From a bacterium (GTDB lineage: Archaea > Nanoarchaeota > Nanoarchaeia > Woesearchaeales > UBA10216), in assembly GCA_024206195.1 (NCBI GenBank), contig JAAGZO010000966.1, positions 1-64,000 on the forward strand: 64,000 bases of DNA, read 5' to 3'. Made by a program: the position numbers and the translations under genes. The notes below the pieces were generated by a model. It saw only the letters and a program-made list of their open reading frames with translations, did not search any database and was not told the DNA's origin. The first letter of the stretch is position 1. Every line of letters begins with the position of its first letter. Shown in pieces: positions 51,689-59,665 of the stretch.

Positions 51689-52318
51689 ATGAAAAAAATA
51701 CCAAGTTTATTTAAGAGGAATTACGGAGGAGACCGTTTAGTTATTGCTGAGTATGTGCCGGGAACTGGTTGGGTTGCCGAAGAGGGTACCCCAACAGTTA
51801 AATTTGATGGGACATGTTGCATGGTGAGAAGCCTTGCACTTTTTAGGCGCTACGATCGCAAACTAACAAGAGCGGGAAAGCGTAGGAGTATTCAGAGAGG
51901 CTATGTAGTGAGTATAAGTGATTTTAAAGACGCCCCTTTGGGTTGGGAAAGGGCGGAAAAATACCCAAATATCCATACAGGGCATTGGCCTGGTTGGGTT
52001 GAGGTAGATATATCAAAAGTTCAGGACAAGTACCATATTGAAGGCTTCAAAAACGACCCTAGTATAGCTGATGGTACGTATGAGTTAGTGGGGCCAAAAA
52101 TAGGGGTTAATCCTTATAACCTTGATCACCACGAGCTCTGGAGACACGGATCATGGGTACTTGAAAATGTTCCTACGACTTATGAAGGTCTTAAACGATA
52201 CCTCGAGACTTTTGAGGGTGAAGGTATTGTGTGGCACAGGGACAACGGGGATATGGCAAAGATAAAACGCCGAGATTTTGGATATTCGTGGCCTACAGAA
52301 TGTATAGCTGGAGAATAG
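51689..52318 (+). CDS. RNA ligase, RLIG1/DUF5565-like
   Basis: 209 residues. Motif I TVKFDGTCCM with Lys38 as the adenylation site, WVEVDI (motif IIIa-like), GTYELVGP, EGEGIVWHR (motif IV) and MAKIKRRDFG (motif V). The KxDGTCC core is that of the human C12orf29/RLIG1 family, which seals 5'-phosphate and 3'-OH RNA ends with ATP. It is distinct from the ligase at 30379 and from RtcB, so the window has three RNA-joining enzymes. Confidence 0.85.
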   Translation: MKKIPSLFKRNYGGDRLVIAEYVPGTGWVAEEGTPTVKFDGTCCMVRSLALFRRYDRKLTRAGKRRSIQRGYVVSISDFKDAPLGWERAEKYPNIHTGHWPGWVEVDISKVQDKYHIEGFKNDPSIADGTYELVGPKIGVNPYNLDHHELWRHGSWVLENVPTTYEGLKRYLETFEGEGIVWHRDNGDMAKIKRRDFGYSWPTECIAGE

Positions 52319-52393
52319 GTTTTAACCTACATTTATACTAACAATGCGACAGGAGGGTTGCCATGCGGTCTGCTGTTGTGCTAGGAGATTATT

Positions 52394-52837
52394 ATGAGAA
52401 AAAAAGATAGACGTGTAATTCCATTCCTTGAAAAGTATAACGTAATATCTGTTCTTGAGGAATATAGACTTTTTCTGTCTCTGCGTAGGAAAGATAATGA
52501 TAGATTGCAGGTGTTCAATGATATCCCTTATGTTGGGATTATTTACTTTGATGAGGACGGTCCGTTTGATAAGGTAGGATCTGTTGATCCTGAGTGGACC
52601 GATCCTATAGCTTGGAGTCGCCAGCAGTGGGTTGAAAGCGGGTTGTATTTACCATCATACAACCTTGTGGAAGTTAAAGTAGTAGAATGTTTGGGTAAGA
52701 TGGCTAAAATAGCTGGTATTAACGTACATTGTGGTGGAGATATTGAATTAGATACGATAGACGTTTCTGATGTATATCTTAGAGGTAACGTTATAGTGTT
52801 CGGTGATCCGAATGTAAAGTGTGGGGAGATAATATGA
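52394..52837 (+). CDS. Hypothetical protein
   Basis: 147 residues; start preceded by AGGAG. Acidic, alpha/beta. ATGA overlap with the next gene. A small hairpin, TAGGTT-TTAACCTA type, lies at its 5' side near 52317. Confidence 0.6.
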   Translation: MRKKDRRVIPFLEKYNVISVLEEYRLFLSLRRKDNDRLQVFNDIPYVGIIYFDEDGPFDKVGSVDPEWTDPIAWSRQQWVESGLYLPSYNLVEVKVVECLGKMAKIAGINVHCGGDIELDTIDVSDVYLRGNVIVFGDPNVKCGEII

Positions 52838-53346
52838 GTTTATATAGTGTATTAGATAGTATATTAGATGGCAGTTCAGTTTACGTTTTACACATAGGTA
52901 CTATTGGAATAGATGTTAAATCCGCTCTTAAGTACCAAGCTGAAGCTCTACAGGACTTAGACTGCGAGTGGATAATCGAGCGTACTATTCTTTCAATTGC
53001 GGGAACATACGCGGAAGTTGGCGGTACTGACAGTAATCAACCATACTTTCCCACATGGCTGTGGAGAGAATCAGAAGAGCTTAGGGAAGACGAAGGCAAA
53101 AGAATTTTCCCTACGTATGAAAAATATGAATTCGTAGGCTTTTCAGAGAAGCCAGACGGGGCTGTATGTATTTTCAGCCGAGAAGAAGGCTTCGTCTATG
53201 ATAATAGACCACTAACTGCTCACCAGAAAGCATGCATGCTCTCCAGTGAGCATATGTACAGTAAGGTATGGTTGGATGATAATCCTACAAGGGGTTGGAT
53301 TGGTACAGCTCCGTCGATATTTAAAGTCTATGCAGTAGTAGCTTAA
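52834..53346 (+). CDS. Hypothetical protein
   Basis: 170 residues from ATG 52834 (overlaps the previous TGA). No recognised motif; Trp-rich middle. Confidence 0.6.
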   Translation: MSLYSVLDSILDGSSVYVLHIGTIGIDVKSALKYQAEALQDLDCEWIIERTILSIAGTYAEVGGTDSNQPYFPTWLWRESEELREDEGKRIFPTYEKYEFVGFSEKPDGAVCIFSREEGFVYDNRPLTAHQKACMLSSEHMYSKVWLDDNPTRGWIGTAPSIFKVYAVVA

Positions 53347-53355
53347 TACGAACAA

Positions 53356-53381
53356 GATCCCCTTGTCTATACAGGGGGATC
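53356..53381 (+). promoter_or_regulatory. 11-bp hairpin
   Basis: GATCCCCTTGT pairs with ACAGGGGGATC (one G-U), no T-run after it. Separates two operons. Confidence 0.6.
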
Positions 53382-53407
53382 GTTAAAACAATCAGAGGTA
53401 ATGGATT

Positions 53408-53680
53408 ATGACAGAACCTAGAAGTTCACGTTTTGACGATGTTAGAGACTTTCTCGAAGAAACTGATGAAGATTTTAGGATGCTATTAGAAAAGCATCAG
53501 GAAATAGACCATCTTGTTGCTAAACTGGAAGTGCGGGCATATCTATATCCAAGAGAAGAATCAGTTCTAAAAAGTATGAAGAAAAAAAAGCTACACCTGA
53601 AGGATCGAATGATGGATATGATCAATCACTATAGAGAAAGAATGAACAGTGAAATTGATTCTTATATAGAACAGGTGTAA
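53408..53680 (+). CDS. Helical small protein
   Basis: 90 residues, almost entirely charged helix (DFLEETDEDFRMLLEKHQEI), likely a coiled coil. Followed by a small GGGGAGG-CCTCCCC hairpin near 53694. Confidence 0.65.
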   Translation: MTEPRSSRFDDVRDFLEETDEDFRMLLEKHQEIDHLVAKLEVRAYLYPREESVLKSMKKKKLHLKDRMMDMINHYRERMNSEIDSYIEQV

Positions 53681-53732
53681 GTGTAATAACGGGGAGGTTT
53701 AGTCCTCCCCCTAATCTATAGGAGATACATTT

Positions 53733-54152
53733 GTGGAAAATATAGTCAGCATTTTGGATAGGTTCCCTGATGAGTGTTTTGTAAACATCCCAGTGATATC
53801 AAACGACGTTACGAAACCCGTAGAATCTCTATACTACACCCTCGACTGTAAAATTATATGTGGTGACACTACACTTACAGTGGAGGTGGAAATGCTCAAG
53901 AACTCTTTTAGGTATAAACCCTTTAACGAATTAACGCTTAAGGAAAAGGATAGTTTTGTAATAGTCTTTGTAGAAAATGATGACGAATCAATGGACTATT
54001 ATGATACCCCCATCTGGAGAATTCCAGGCATAACGATGTCTATTGTAGATAGACTTTGGGATCGTATCTTTAAAGGTCGTTCTTTTGGAGATATGCTTTG
54101 TTTACATCAAATCCCTTTAGATGGGGAAATAGGTTGGTTTGAGGTATCTTAA
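53733..54152 (+). CDS. Hypothetical protein, GTG start
   Basis: 139 residues. GTG 53733 has TAGGAG at the right distance. Acidic, beta-rich; TAATG overlap with the next gene. Unrecognised. Confidence 0.6.
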   Translation: MENIVSILDRFPDECFVNIPVISNDVTKPVESLYYTLDCKIICGDTTLTVEVEMLKNSFRYKPFNELTLKEKDSFVIVFVENDDESMDYYDTPIWRIPGITMSIVDRLWDRIFKGRSFGDMLCLHQIPLDGEIGWFEVS

Positions 54153-54373
54153 TGGAAGTTAATGTTATTAAGGTAAGTGATCTATACATTGTAGTACCGA
54201 AGGACTTTAAGATCGCTGTAGAAGACGCATTTATTGCTAGGGACGGTTCCCTTGTGGTAACTTTTGGCGATACAGCTGGTTGCATCGCTAGCGGAGCTAG
54301 AAACCCTTCTTTTGCTCTTGGCTATAGTCAAAACCGAAAATTAGCTCTGAGGCAAGCCTTAGTGAATTGTTAA
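54152..54373 (+). CDS. Hypothetical small protein
   Basis: 73 residues, coupled to the previous gene by a 1-nt overlap. No motif recognised. Confidence 0.6.
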   Translation: MEVNVIKVSDLYIVVPKDFKIAVEDAFIARDGSLVVTFGDTAGCIASGARNPSFALGYSQNRKLALRQALVNC

Positions 54374-54398
54374 GTAATATATTTTAGAGGTATCAAAG

Positions 54399-54998
54399 AT
54401 GAAAAACGAAAAACTTAGTGCAAAATTCTGGGTCAAGAGGGTTCTTAGATTAGTAAACGAGGAAAGTGTCATTGAAGTGGACCCTGACTGCGATACCGAT
54501 TACTTAGGTAATTTATTTATTAATGTACGTATCAGTTCTGAGAACTTGCAGCGTCCTGTAGATTGGGCTATAGGACTATGGTTTGATATGAAGAATGAAA
54601 ACGGTCGATGGCTTCCAAACTTTACAGTTGAAGAGTTGATCGAAAAGATTGCTGTGAATAATATTCATTGTAATGATTACTATAGTTATTTAGAAGAATC
54701 TGGCCTACCGGTAGATGATCCTGAATTTGAATTATATATGGATCAGGATTGCCGTCTTGCCGAGGTAGATATAGATGAAGAGATTAAACAGAGGGTGGTC
54801 GGTATAGTAGCCAGAAAGATGAGAGCTGTCTTTAAGCCTATGTTAGAAGAGTTCCTTGCCGGTGTTAAAGAGTATGAACGGATGGTGGAGGAGCATCCAG
54901 AAGATTTTTATCCAACGGAGAAAGAAATGGGTATATATCGTGATGATGATGGAGAAAGGTATACTATGATAAACGGTAGACGTTCTTATAGTGTATAA
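54399..54998 (+). CDS. Hypothetical acidic protein
   Basis: 199 residues, strongly acidic (VEVDPDCDTD, EVDIDEEIK), with a helical middle. Unrecognised. Confidence 0.65.
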   Translation: MKNEKLSAKFWVKRVLRLVNEESVIEVDPDCDTDYLGNLFINVRISSENLQRPVDWAIGLWFDMKNENGRWLPNFTVEELIEKIAVNNIHCNDYYSYLEESGLPVDDPEFELYMDQDCRLAEVDIDEEIKQRVVGIVARKMRAVFKPMLEEFLAGVKEYERMVEEHPEDFYPTEKEMGIYRDDDGERYTMINGRRSYSV

Positions 54999-55013
54999 AT
55001 ATTAATAACCTGT

Positions 55014-55044
55014 AGGAGACCTCTAGTTTTTCTAGAAGTCTCCT
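55014..55044 (+). terminator. Hairpin terminator
   Basis: GGAGAC-ct-CTAG pairs with CTAG-aa-GTCTCC around five T; a T-rich stretch follows. ATG 55058 comes 13 nt later without an SD. Confidence 0.55.
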
Positions 55045-55057
55045 CTAAACTTTTATA

Positions 55058-55339
55058 ATGATTATGTTAAAACTATTAGGATTTTGGGCAGAGCGTTGTA
55101 ATGTTCAGATTGGTGCATATATTACAGATTCAAGCGAAGAGGCTATATACGAGTTAATCCTATTTGGTGGAATAGAAAGTCTTAAGCGTTTTATCCGGGT
55201 AGTTGAAGAGGTACTATGTTGTTATCTAACAGTTAAGGCTTTGTTGAAAAGTGGTGGAGCAATAATAAAGTTTGAGACTTCCTTTCACGTATATGACGTA
55301 GATAAGAGTGCTGATGATATGTATAGAGGTCAGGAATAA
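55058..55339 (+). CDS. Hypothetical small protein
   Basis: 93 residues with a hydrophobic middle helix (FIRVVEEVLCCYLTVKALL). TAATG overlap with a 21-codon frame. Unrecognised. Confidence 0.55.
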   Translation: MIMLKLLGFWAERCNVQIGAYITDSSEEAIYELILFGGIESLKRFIRVVEEVLCCYLTVKALLKSGGAIIKFETSFHVYDVDKSADDMYRGQE

Positions 55340-55404
55340 TGCTAATAAAATATATAGATGAGTATTTTAAGGATTACTTGAGAAAATACGGATGTGTTAA
55401 TTAG
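55339..55404 (+). CDS. 21-residue small protein
   Basis: Starts on the last base of the previous stop and encodes a Tyr/Lys-rich peptide (MLIKYIDEYFKDYLRK...). Coupled frame, function unknown. Confidence 0.35.
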   Translation: MLIKYIDEYFKDYLRKYGCVN

Positions 55405-55425
55405 CAGTATGAGGGGAACTTAAAG

Positions 55426-56034
55426 ATGCCTTTGTTTCAAATAGGAGAAGGTTGTTGCATAGAAATGGTTAATATTCCAGGTAACGATAATGTTAGACCG
55501 TTTTTGATGGGTAAGTATGTGATTACCCAAGAACAGTATGAGTTAGTTATCGGAGAAAACCCATCGAGATTCAGTGGCTGCAATAACCCTGTTGAATGTG
55601 TAAGTTGGTTCGATTGTGTAGATTTCTGTGACAGGCTTAGGGAAGTCACTAGCTTGTACTTTCGGTTGCCGTCTGAAGAAGAATGGGAGCACGCTTGTAG
55701 GACAGGTGTAGAAGCAGCTTACTGTTTTGGGAACGATGTTAACGAGTTAAAGTATCATGCTTGGTACCGCGACACTTCCGATGGGACAACTCATCCTGTG
55801 GGGAAGCTTTTACCTAACTTATGGGGACTATATGATATGCACGGAAATGTTTGGGAATGGTGCTTAGATAGAGACACAGACGGATATAAGTACCTGTTGC
55901 GTGGCGGTTCCTGGTTCAGCCTTCCGGGGAACGTGCGCTGCGCCAATCGTGGCAGGAGCGTTCCGGACAACCGTCTCAACAACATCGGGTTGCGGATCGT
56001 TGGGGGTCGTATGATAAATAGCAATAAAGGATGA
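55426..56034 (+). CDS. FGE/CLec-fold protein 13, with DGR-type variable end
   Basis: 202 residues: FQIGEGCCIEMVNIPG, FLMGKYVITQEQYELV, FRLPSEEEWEHACRTG, DMHGNVWEWC, short linker, LRGGSW. The variable part reads FSLPGNVRCANRGRS and ends IGLRIVGG. The last 19 or so bases of the repeat differ from copies B and D and an extra tail (MINSNKG) follows, so the 3' end of the repeat appears altered. Confidence 0.86.
   Translation: MPLFQIGEGCCIEMVNIPGNDNVRPFLMGKYVITQEQYELVIGENPSRFSGCNNPVECVSWFDCVDFCDRLREVTSLYFRLPSEEEWEHACRTGVEAAYCFGNDVNELKYHAWYRDTSDGTTHPVGKLLPNLWGLYDMHGNVWEWCLDRDTDGYKYLLRGGSWFSLPGNVRCANRGRSVPDNRLNNIGLRIVGGRMINSNKG
55903..55989 (+). repeat. DGR variable-repeat candidate C (3' end diverged)
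   Basis: 87 bp from GGCGGTTCCTGG to ATCGGG match B and D apart from A-derived positions, and this copy keeps several unmutated-looking AAC/AAT codons. After ATCGGG the match fades (GTTGCGGATCGTTGGG instead of GTTTCGGGTCGTGGTG). Confidence 0.75.
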
Positions 56035-56051
56035 TAAGGAGTTCGTATTTT

Positions 56052-57071
56052 ATGACGTTATTTGATATGTTACAGTGTCTTGACGCTGAAGATAGTGAAA
56101 AGTTAGCAAGACTGTTAAATTCTGTGTATAATACAGAGATTGGGGATGATATAGTAGCCGGCAGTACATTAGCGAACATGGTGTATGCTATGTCGCTGCA
56201 ACCGCCCAATGGAAAGGGTGAGTTTTTTATGGACGCTGATTATACCCTTAAACATCAGTTAGATACTGAAGTTACAGGAGATATTGATGTATGGGAGTTT
56301 TTTGGAGGAAATGTGCTAAATGATAAACCCGTGCTTTCAGAAATTACTGATGATTATGGTCATATTATAGTAGGAAGCATCTATTCATTGATATCCTCAA
56401 CTAAGAAAGGTGTTGTGAATCGCGTACGCTACTCATGTGATTGTTGCCATCCTTCTGTATCTATGGCATCAATATTAAGTGGGTTTGACTTAAATTGCTG
56501 TAGAGTTGCTTTTCAAAGGGAGCATGGTTTCCATATTGAACCAACTTTTAAATACTTTTGTAATAATCACTGTATTGATTTCAGGACGATACGAACTCCT
56601 TTCCACTCTTATATTAGAGCAGTTGACAAAGCCAAGAAGCTTGGTTGTGATTTCTACGAAGATTACTATGCGTATCATATAAAGGCCCTCCAAGCAATTT
56701 ATCGTTTGCACTGCACGGAGTCCTCGGACTTGGGGATGGGGTTTGTTAGAAGAAATAAAAACGTACAGTGGTGCACAAAGCACGGAGAAATCGAGTCAAT
56801 ACCAGACAGTAAGCTTATATACGTTGATTTAGACGAGAATAAGCACTGGATTCGGGCTGATGAAGATAGCGGGTTGTATACAATACTATTTAATAAAAAC
56901 CCAGAGGATATTATCGGAGAATATCAGCCACTAATGCAGGATGGTGGACTGTTCATTCATCATTATGTGAACAGATTAGTCGAGAACTATAGAAGTGAAA
57001 ACAAGGCGAATGAGGAAGAAAAGGTAGTATTTTATAATACTATGAATTGGGAGGATGACATTCCATTTTAA
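56052..57071 (+). CDS. Hypothetical protein with Cys clusters
   Basis: 339 residues from ATG 56052, which has AAGGAG upstream; ATG 56031 overlaps the previous stop. CDCCHPSVSM, then GFDLNCCRVAF and FCNNHCIDF recall a nucleotidyltransferase-like family with an FDxxxC strand, but I am not sure. Metal binding is possible. Confidence 0.6.
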   Translation: MTLFDMLQCLDAEDSEKLARLLNSVYNTEIGDDIVAGSTLANMVYAMSLQPPNGKGEFFMDADYTLKHQLDTEVTGDIDVWEFFGGNVLNDKPVLSEITDDYGHIIVGSIYSLISSTKKGVVNRVRYSCDCCHPSVSMASILSGFDLNCCRVAFQREHGFHIEPTFKYFCNNHCIDFRTIRTPFHSYIRAVDKAKKLGCDFYEDYYAYHIKALQAIYRLHCTESSDLGMGFVRRNKNVQWCTKHGEIESIPDSKLIYVDLDENKHWIRADEDSGLYTILFNKNPEDIIGEYQPLMQDGGLFIHHYVNRLVENYRSENKANEEEKVVFYNTMNWEDDIPF

Positions 57072-57085
57072 TAAAGGAGAAACAT

Positions 57086-57916
57086 ATGAACCAAATGTGT
57101 TGTAATTGTAAGTGGTGGTGTGCTGGAGATGGCAATTTTCACTGGAACAAACTTGGATTTTGCAAGGAATTGATTGTTAGTAGAAAGTATGATGGTGGAG
57201 GAAAATGTGTTTTGTTCCATGAAGTAGGTGTAGCTAGGGGACGATCCTATTGGTTACAACCAAACGAGAAATTAACATCTCCAGTAGTGTTTATTAACGG
57301 ATCGTGGAGGTCTAGATCTATAGTTATAGAAGAAATAAGAGATAAGTCAGCTTTTAATATAGCGAAATATTATAAGCTTTCTATTTCTAGAATGTGTATG
57401 ATATTGGAAGAATACGGACTTCCGTATACATACTCTAGTTTTGAGTGTTTTAAGGAAATTCTGAACTTTGTAGATGTGTTTAAAAACCTGGGCCTAACTG
57501 TAACAGAGTTTTGTGATTATTTTGGAATTCACCAAAGCTATGTCACGTTGGCTAGAGGGGTAGTGTGGAAGAGGGCCCCATATGTCAGTATTTTTGTCAA
57601 TAAAAAAAGAAACGAGTGTAGACTGAGTATCCCGCGAGTTTTATCTAATGCCTTTGATATTGAGGAACCTGTTATTGCATGTCACGTGGAATCTGCGATC
57701 AGGGCATACGCGATCAAGTTCTATGTTTATGTTGGAGCTGGTGATTATAGCATAAGGCTCTACAATGTTTCTTCAGCAGGAGGGAAGTACACCTCTTACA
57801 AGATGCAGTTTACAAAAGCAGCGAAGATGTACCTTCGTGTTATTGGTTCAATGAACCGTATACCGGTACGTATTGGCCCACAATCTTTCAGCTTTGAAGT
57901 GGACCGTATTCGGTAG
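57086..57916 (+). CDS. Hypothetical protein, Cys-rich N-terminus and HTH-like segment
   Basis: 276 residues. CCNCKWWC and later GFC and KCVLF form an N-terminal metal site like that in small phage zinc proteins; LTVTEFCDYFGIHQSYV (about 137-153) reads as a helix-turn-helix. Possibly DNA-binding. Confidence 0.6.
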   Translation: MNQMCCNCKWWCAGDGNFHWNKLGFCKELIVSRKYDGGGKCVLFHEVGVARGRSYWLQPNEKLTSPVVFINGSWRSRSIVIEEIRDKSAFNIAKYYKLSISRMCMILEEYGLPYTYSSFECFKEILNFVDVFKNLGLTVTEFCDYFGIHQSYVTLARGVVWKRAPYVSIFVNKKRNECRLSIPRVLSNAFDIEEPVIACHVESAIRAYAIKFYVYVGAGDYSIRLYNVSSAGGKYTSYKMQFTKAAKMYLRVIGSMNRIPVRIGPQSFSFEVDRIR

Positions 57917-57932
57917 GAGGAAATAAAATAAT

Positions 57933-58406
57933 ATGGATATAAGATCGGGGTCTAAGTACCCAGAAAAAGAAATAACTAACTTTGCGCCGCACGTTTTCTA
58001 CGTTAATGGTGTAAAGTGTAATAGTATGGAAGGCTTTCTACAGGCCCTTAAGTACTCTAATAGAGAAATGCAGATATACGTCTGCACTCTTGTTGGTCGG
58101 GCCGCTAAGTTCAAGGGGAAAAAGAAAGCTTGGTGGAGAACACAGACTCTATATTGGTTAGATGAGGAGATAGACAGGCATTCCCGGAGGTATCAAGAAC
58201 TTTTATGGGAAGCATACAACGCTTTAGGTGAAAATACTTCCTTCAGGAGAGCTCTATTGGCAACTGGCGATGCCGTTTTGAAACACAGTATAGGGAAAAG
58301 GGATCCTCATAGAACTGTACTTACTAAAAGGGAGTTTTGCTCCTTGTTAGCTAGTTTAAGAGCAAAAATTAAAAAGGAAGAAGCAGATAAGAAAAAGGAG
58401 AATTAA
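57933..58406 (+). CDS. NADAR-like (YbiA/DUF1768-related) protein
   Basis: 157 residues. NFAPHVFYVNGVKCNSMEG then FLQALK (to residue 40) matches the SNFAP...GxxWxTxEHxFQAxK start of NADAR proteins, with Glu33 at the catalytic position; AAKFKG, then FRRALLATGDAVLKHS match the later blocks. NADAR enzymes remove ADP-ribose from nucleic acid or process NAD-derived products. With the macro protein at 44448 this gives two ADP-ribose-directed folds. Confidence 0.75.
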   Translation: MDIRSGSKYPEKEITNFAPHVFYVNGVKCNSMEGFLQALKYSNREMQIYVCTLVGRAAKFKGKKKAWWRTQTLYWLDEEIDRHSRRYQELLWEAYNALGENTSFRRALLATGDAVLKHSIGKRDPHRTVLTKREFCSLLASLRAKIKKEEADKKKEN

Positions 58407-58409
58407 CTG

Positions 58410-58997
58410 ATGCCTGTGTATCGAATAGGAGAAGGGTGTTGCATTGAATTGGTTGAAATTTCCAAAAATACTGGATTTCCAAATTGTGTGGAAATTGATC
58501 CATTCTTAATTGGTAAATATCCAGTTACACAAGAACAGTACATTGCTATAATGGGAAATAATCCTTCGTACTTTAAAGGAGACCGTAAGCCCGTCGAATC
58601 TGTAAACTATCGTGACTGTGTGGATTTTTGTGGCAAGCTGCAAGAAACAACAGGTATGAATTTTAGATTGCCTCTTGTGGCGGAATGGGAATATGCTTGT
58701 TTTGGCGGTACATTAGCTAACTATCCCTCATATTCAGACGCTTGGTATAAGGAAAACTCAGAGGGTACGACGCATAGCGTTGGGGGATTGTTGCCAAATT
58801 TGCTTGGTCTCTATGATATGCTAGGAAATGTTTGGGAGTGGTGCTCGGATGTTTGTGTTGATTCTGATAAACGTAGATTATGTGGCGGTTCCTGGAGCAA
58901 CAATCCGAGGAACGTGCGCTGCGCCGGTCGTCCCTGGGACGTACCAGACGACCGGGCCTACGACATCGGGTTTCGGGTCGTGGTGTCGTCGAGGTAA
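58410..58997 (+). CDS. FGE/CLec-fold protein 14, with DGR-type variable end
   Basis: 195 residues, 3 nt after the NADAR-like gene. VYRIGEGCCIELV, FLIGKYPVTQEQYIAIMG, NPSYFKG, FRLPLVAEWEYAC, GLYDMLGNVWEWC, then LCGGSW, SNNPRNVRCAGR and IGFRVVVSSR. The GGSW is preceded by Cys instead of Arg. The N-terminal half is close to copy 13, so they are recent duplicates. Confidence 0.87.
   Translation: MPVYRIGEGCCIELVEISKNTGFPNCVEIDPFLIGKYPVTQEQYIAIMGNNPSYFKGDRKPVESVNYRDCVDFCGKLQETTGMNFRLPLVAEWEYACFGGTLANYPSYSDAWYKENSEGTTHSVGGLLPNLLGLYDMLGNVWEWCSDVCVDSDKRRLCGGSWSNNPRNVRCAGRPWDVPDDRAYDIGFRVVVSSR
58884..58991 (+). repeat. DGR variable-repeat candidate D
   Basis: 108 bp, same ends as B (GGCGGTTCCTGG to TCGTCG), identical constant blocks, and different codons only where a template AAC/AAT/AGG can be inferred (AGC, GGT, CCC, TGG, GAC, GCC, TAC). 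Confidence 0.8.
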
Positions 58998-59002
58998 CTC
59001 TT

Positions 59003-59665
59003 ATGTTTATATATCTTGGTAATAGCTGTGTTATGGAAATGGTAAAAGTTCCTGGCGGTTTCGTTTCTGAAACTAAGTACCTTTGTTCTGTCGAAACAAA
59101 AGCTGAATCGTATCTGATTGGAAAGTATCCAGTTACACAGCTACAGTATGGGGTAGTTACTGGAGAGTTCCCTTCGTACCGTCGTGGAGACAACCTCCCA
59201 GTTGAAAATTTAAGTCCAGAGGATTGCGTAGAGTTTACGCAGAGGATGTCGATCAAAGGTCTGCGGTTGCCCACTTTGACTGAGTGGTTTTACGCTTGTA
59301 GGGCAAATCTGGCGGCCGGAGCTGATAAGCTTTTTGAGGATACTGCCTGGTATGTGGAGAACTCCAGTAAGACTACGCATGAAGTCGGGCAGCTCAAGGG
59401 CAATCCTTGGAATCTGTATGATATGCTTGGAAACGTTTGGGAAATATGTACAACATTTACAGACGATAAAAACATACAAGCAATGGTGAAGTGCGGAGGG
59501 TCATATAATAGCGACAAAAGATATTTACAGCCGTATATGAATCCTATAAACTATGTTATTGGTAATCTTTTTGTTGATTTTAGAACAAGGCCTAATACAG
59601 GCTTTCGAGTAGTACTTTCACCGAGGGAGCAAAATGTGCATGAACAGATCATTTGTGACGGGTGA
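59003..59665 (+). CDS. FGE/CLec-fold protein 15
   Basis: 220 residues from ATG 59003. YLIGKYPVTQLQY, LRLPTLTEWFYACRA, NLYDMLGNVWEIC and KCGGSYN, ending TGFRVVLSPRE plus an 11-residue tail that overlaps the next gene by 32 nt. The tail past the fold is unusual. Fixed, AT-rich end. Confidence 0.82.
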   Translation: MFIYLGNSCVMEMVKVPGGFVSETKYLCSVETKAESYLIGKYPVTQLQYGVVTGEFPSYRRGDNLPVENLSPEDCVEFTQRMSIKGLRLPTLTEWFYACRANLAAGADKLFEDTAWYVENSSKTTHEVGQLKGNPWNLYDMLGNVWEICTTFTDDKNIQAMVKCGGSYNSDKRYLQPYMNPINYVIGNLFVDFRTRPNTGFRVVLSPREQNVHEQIICDG

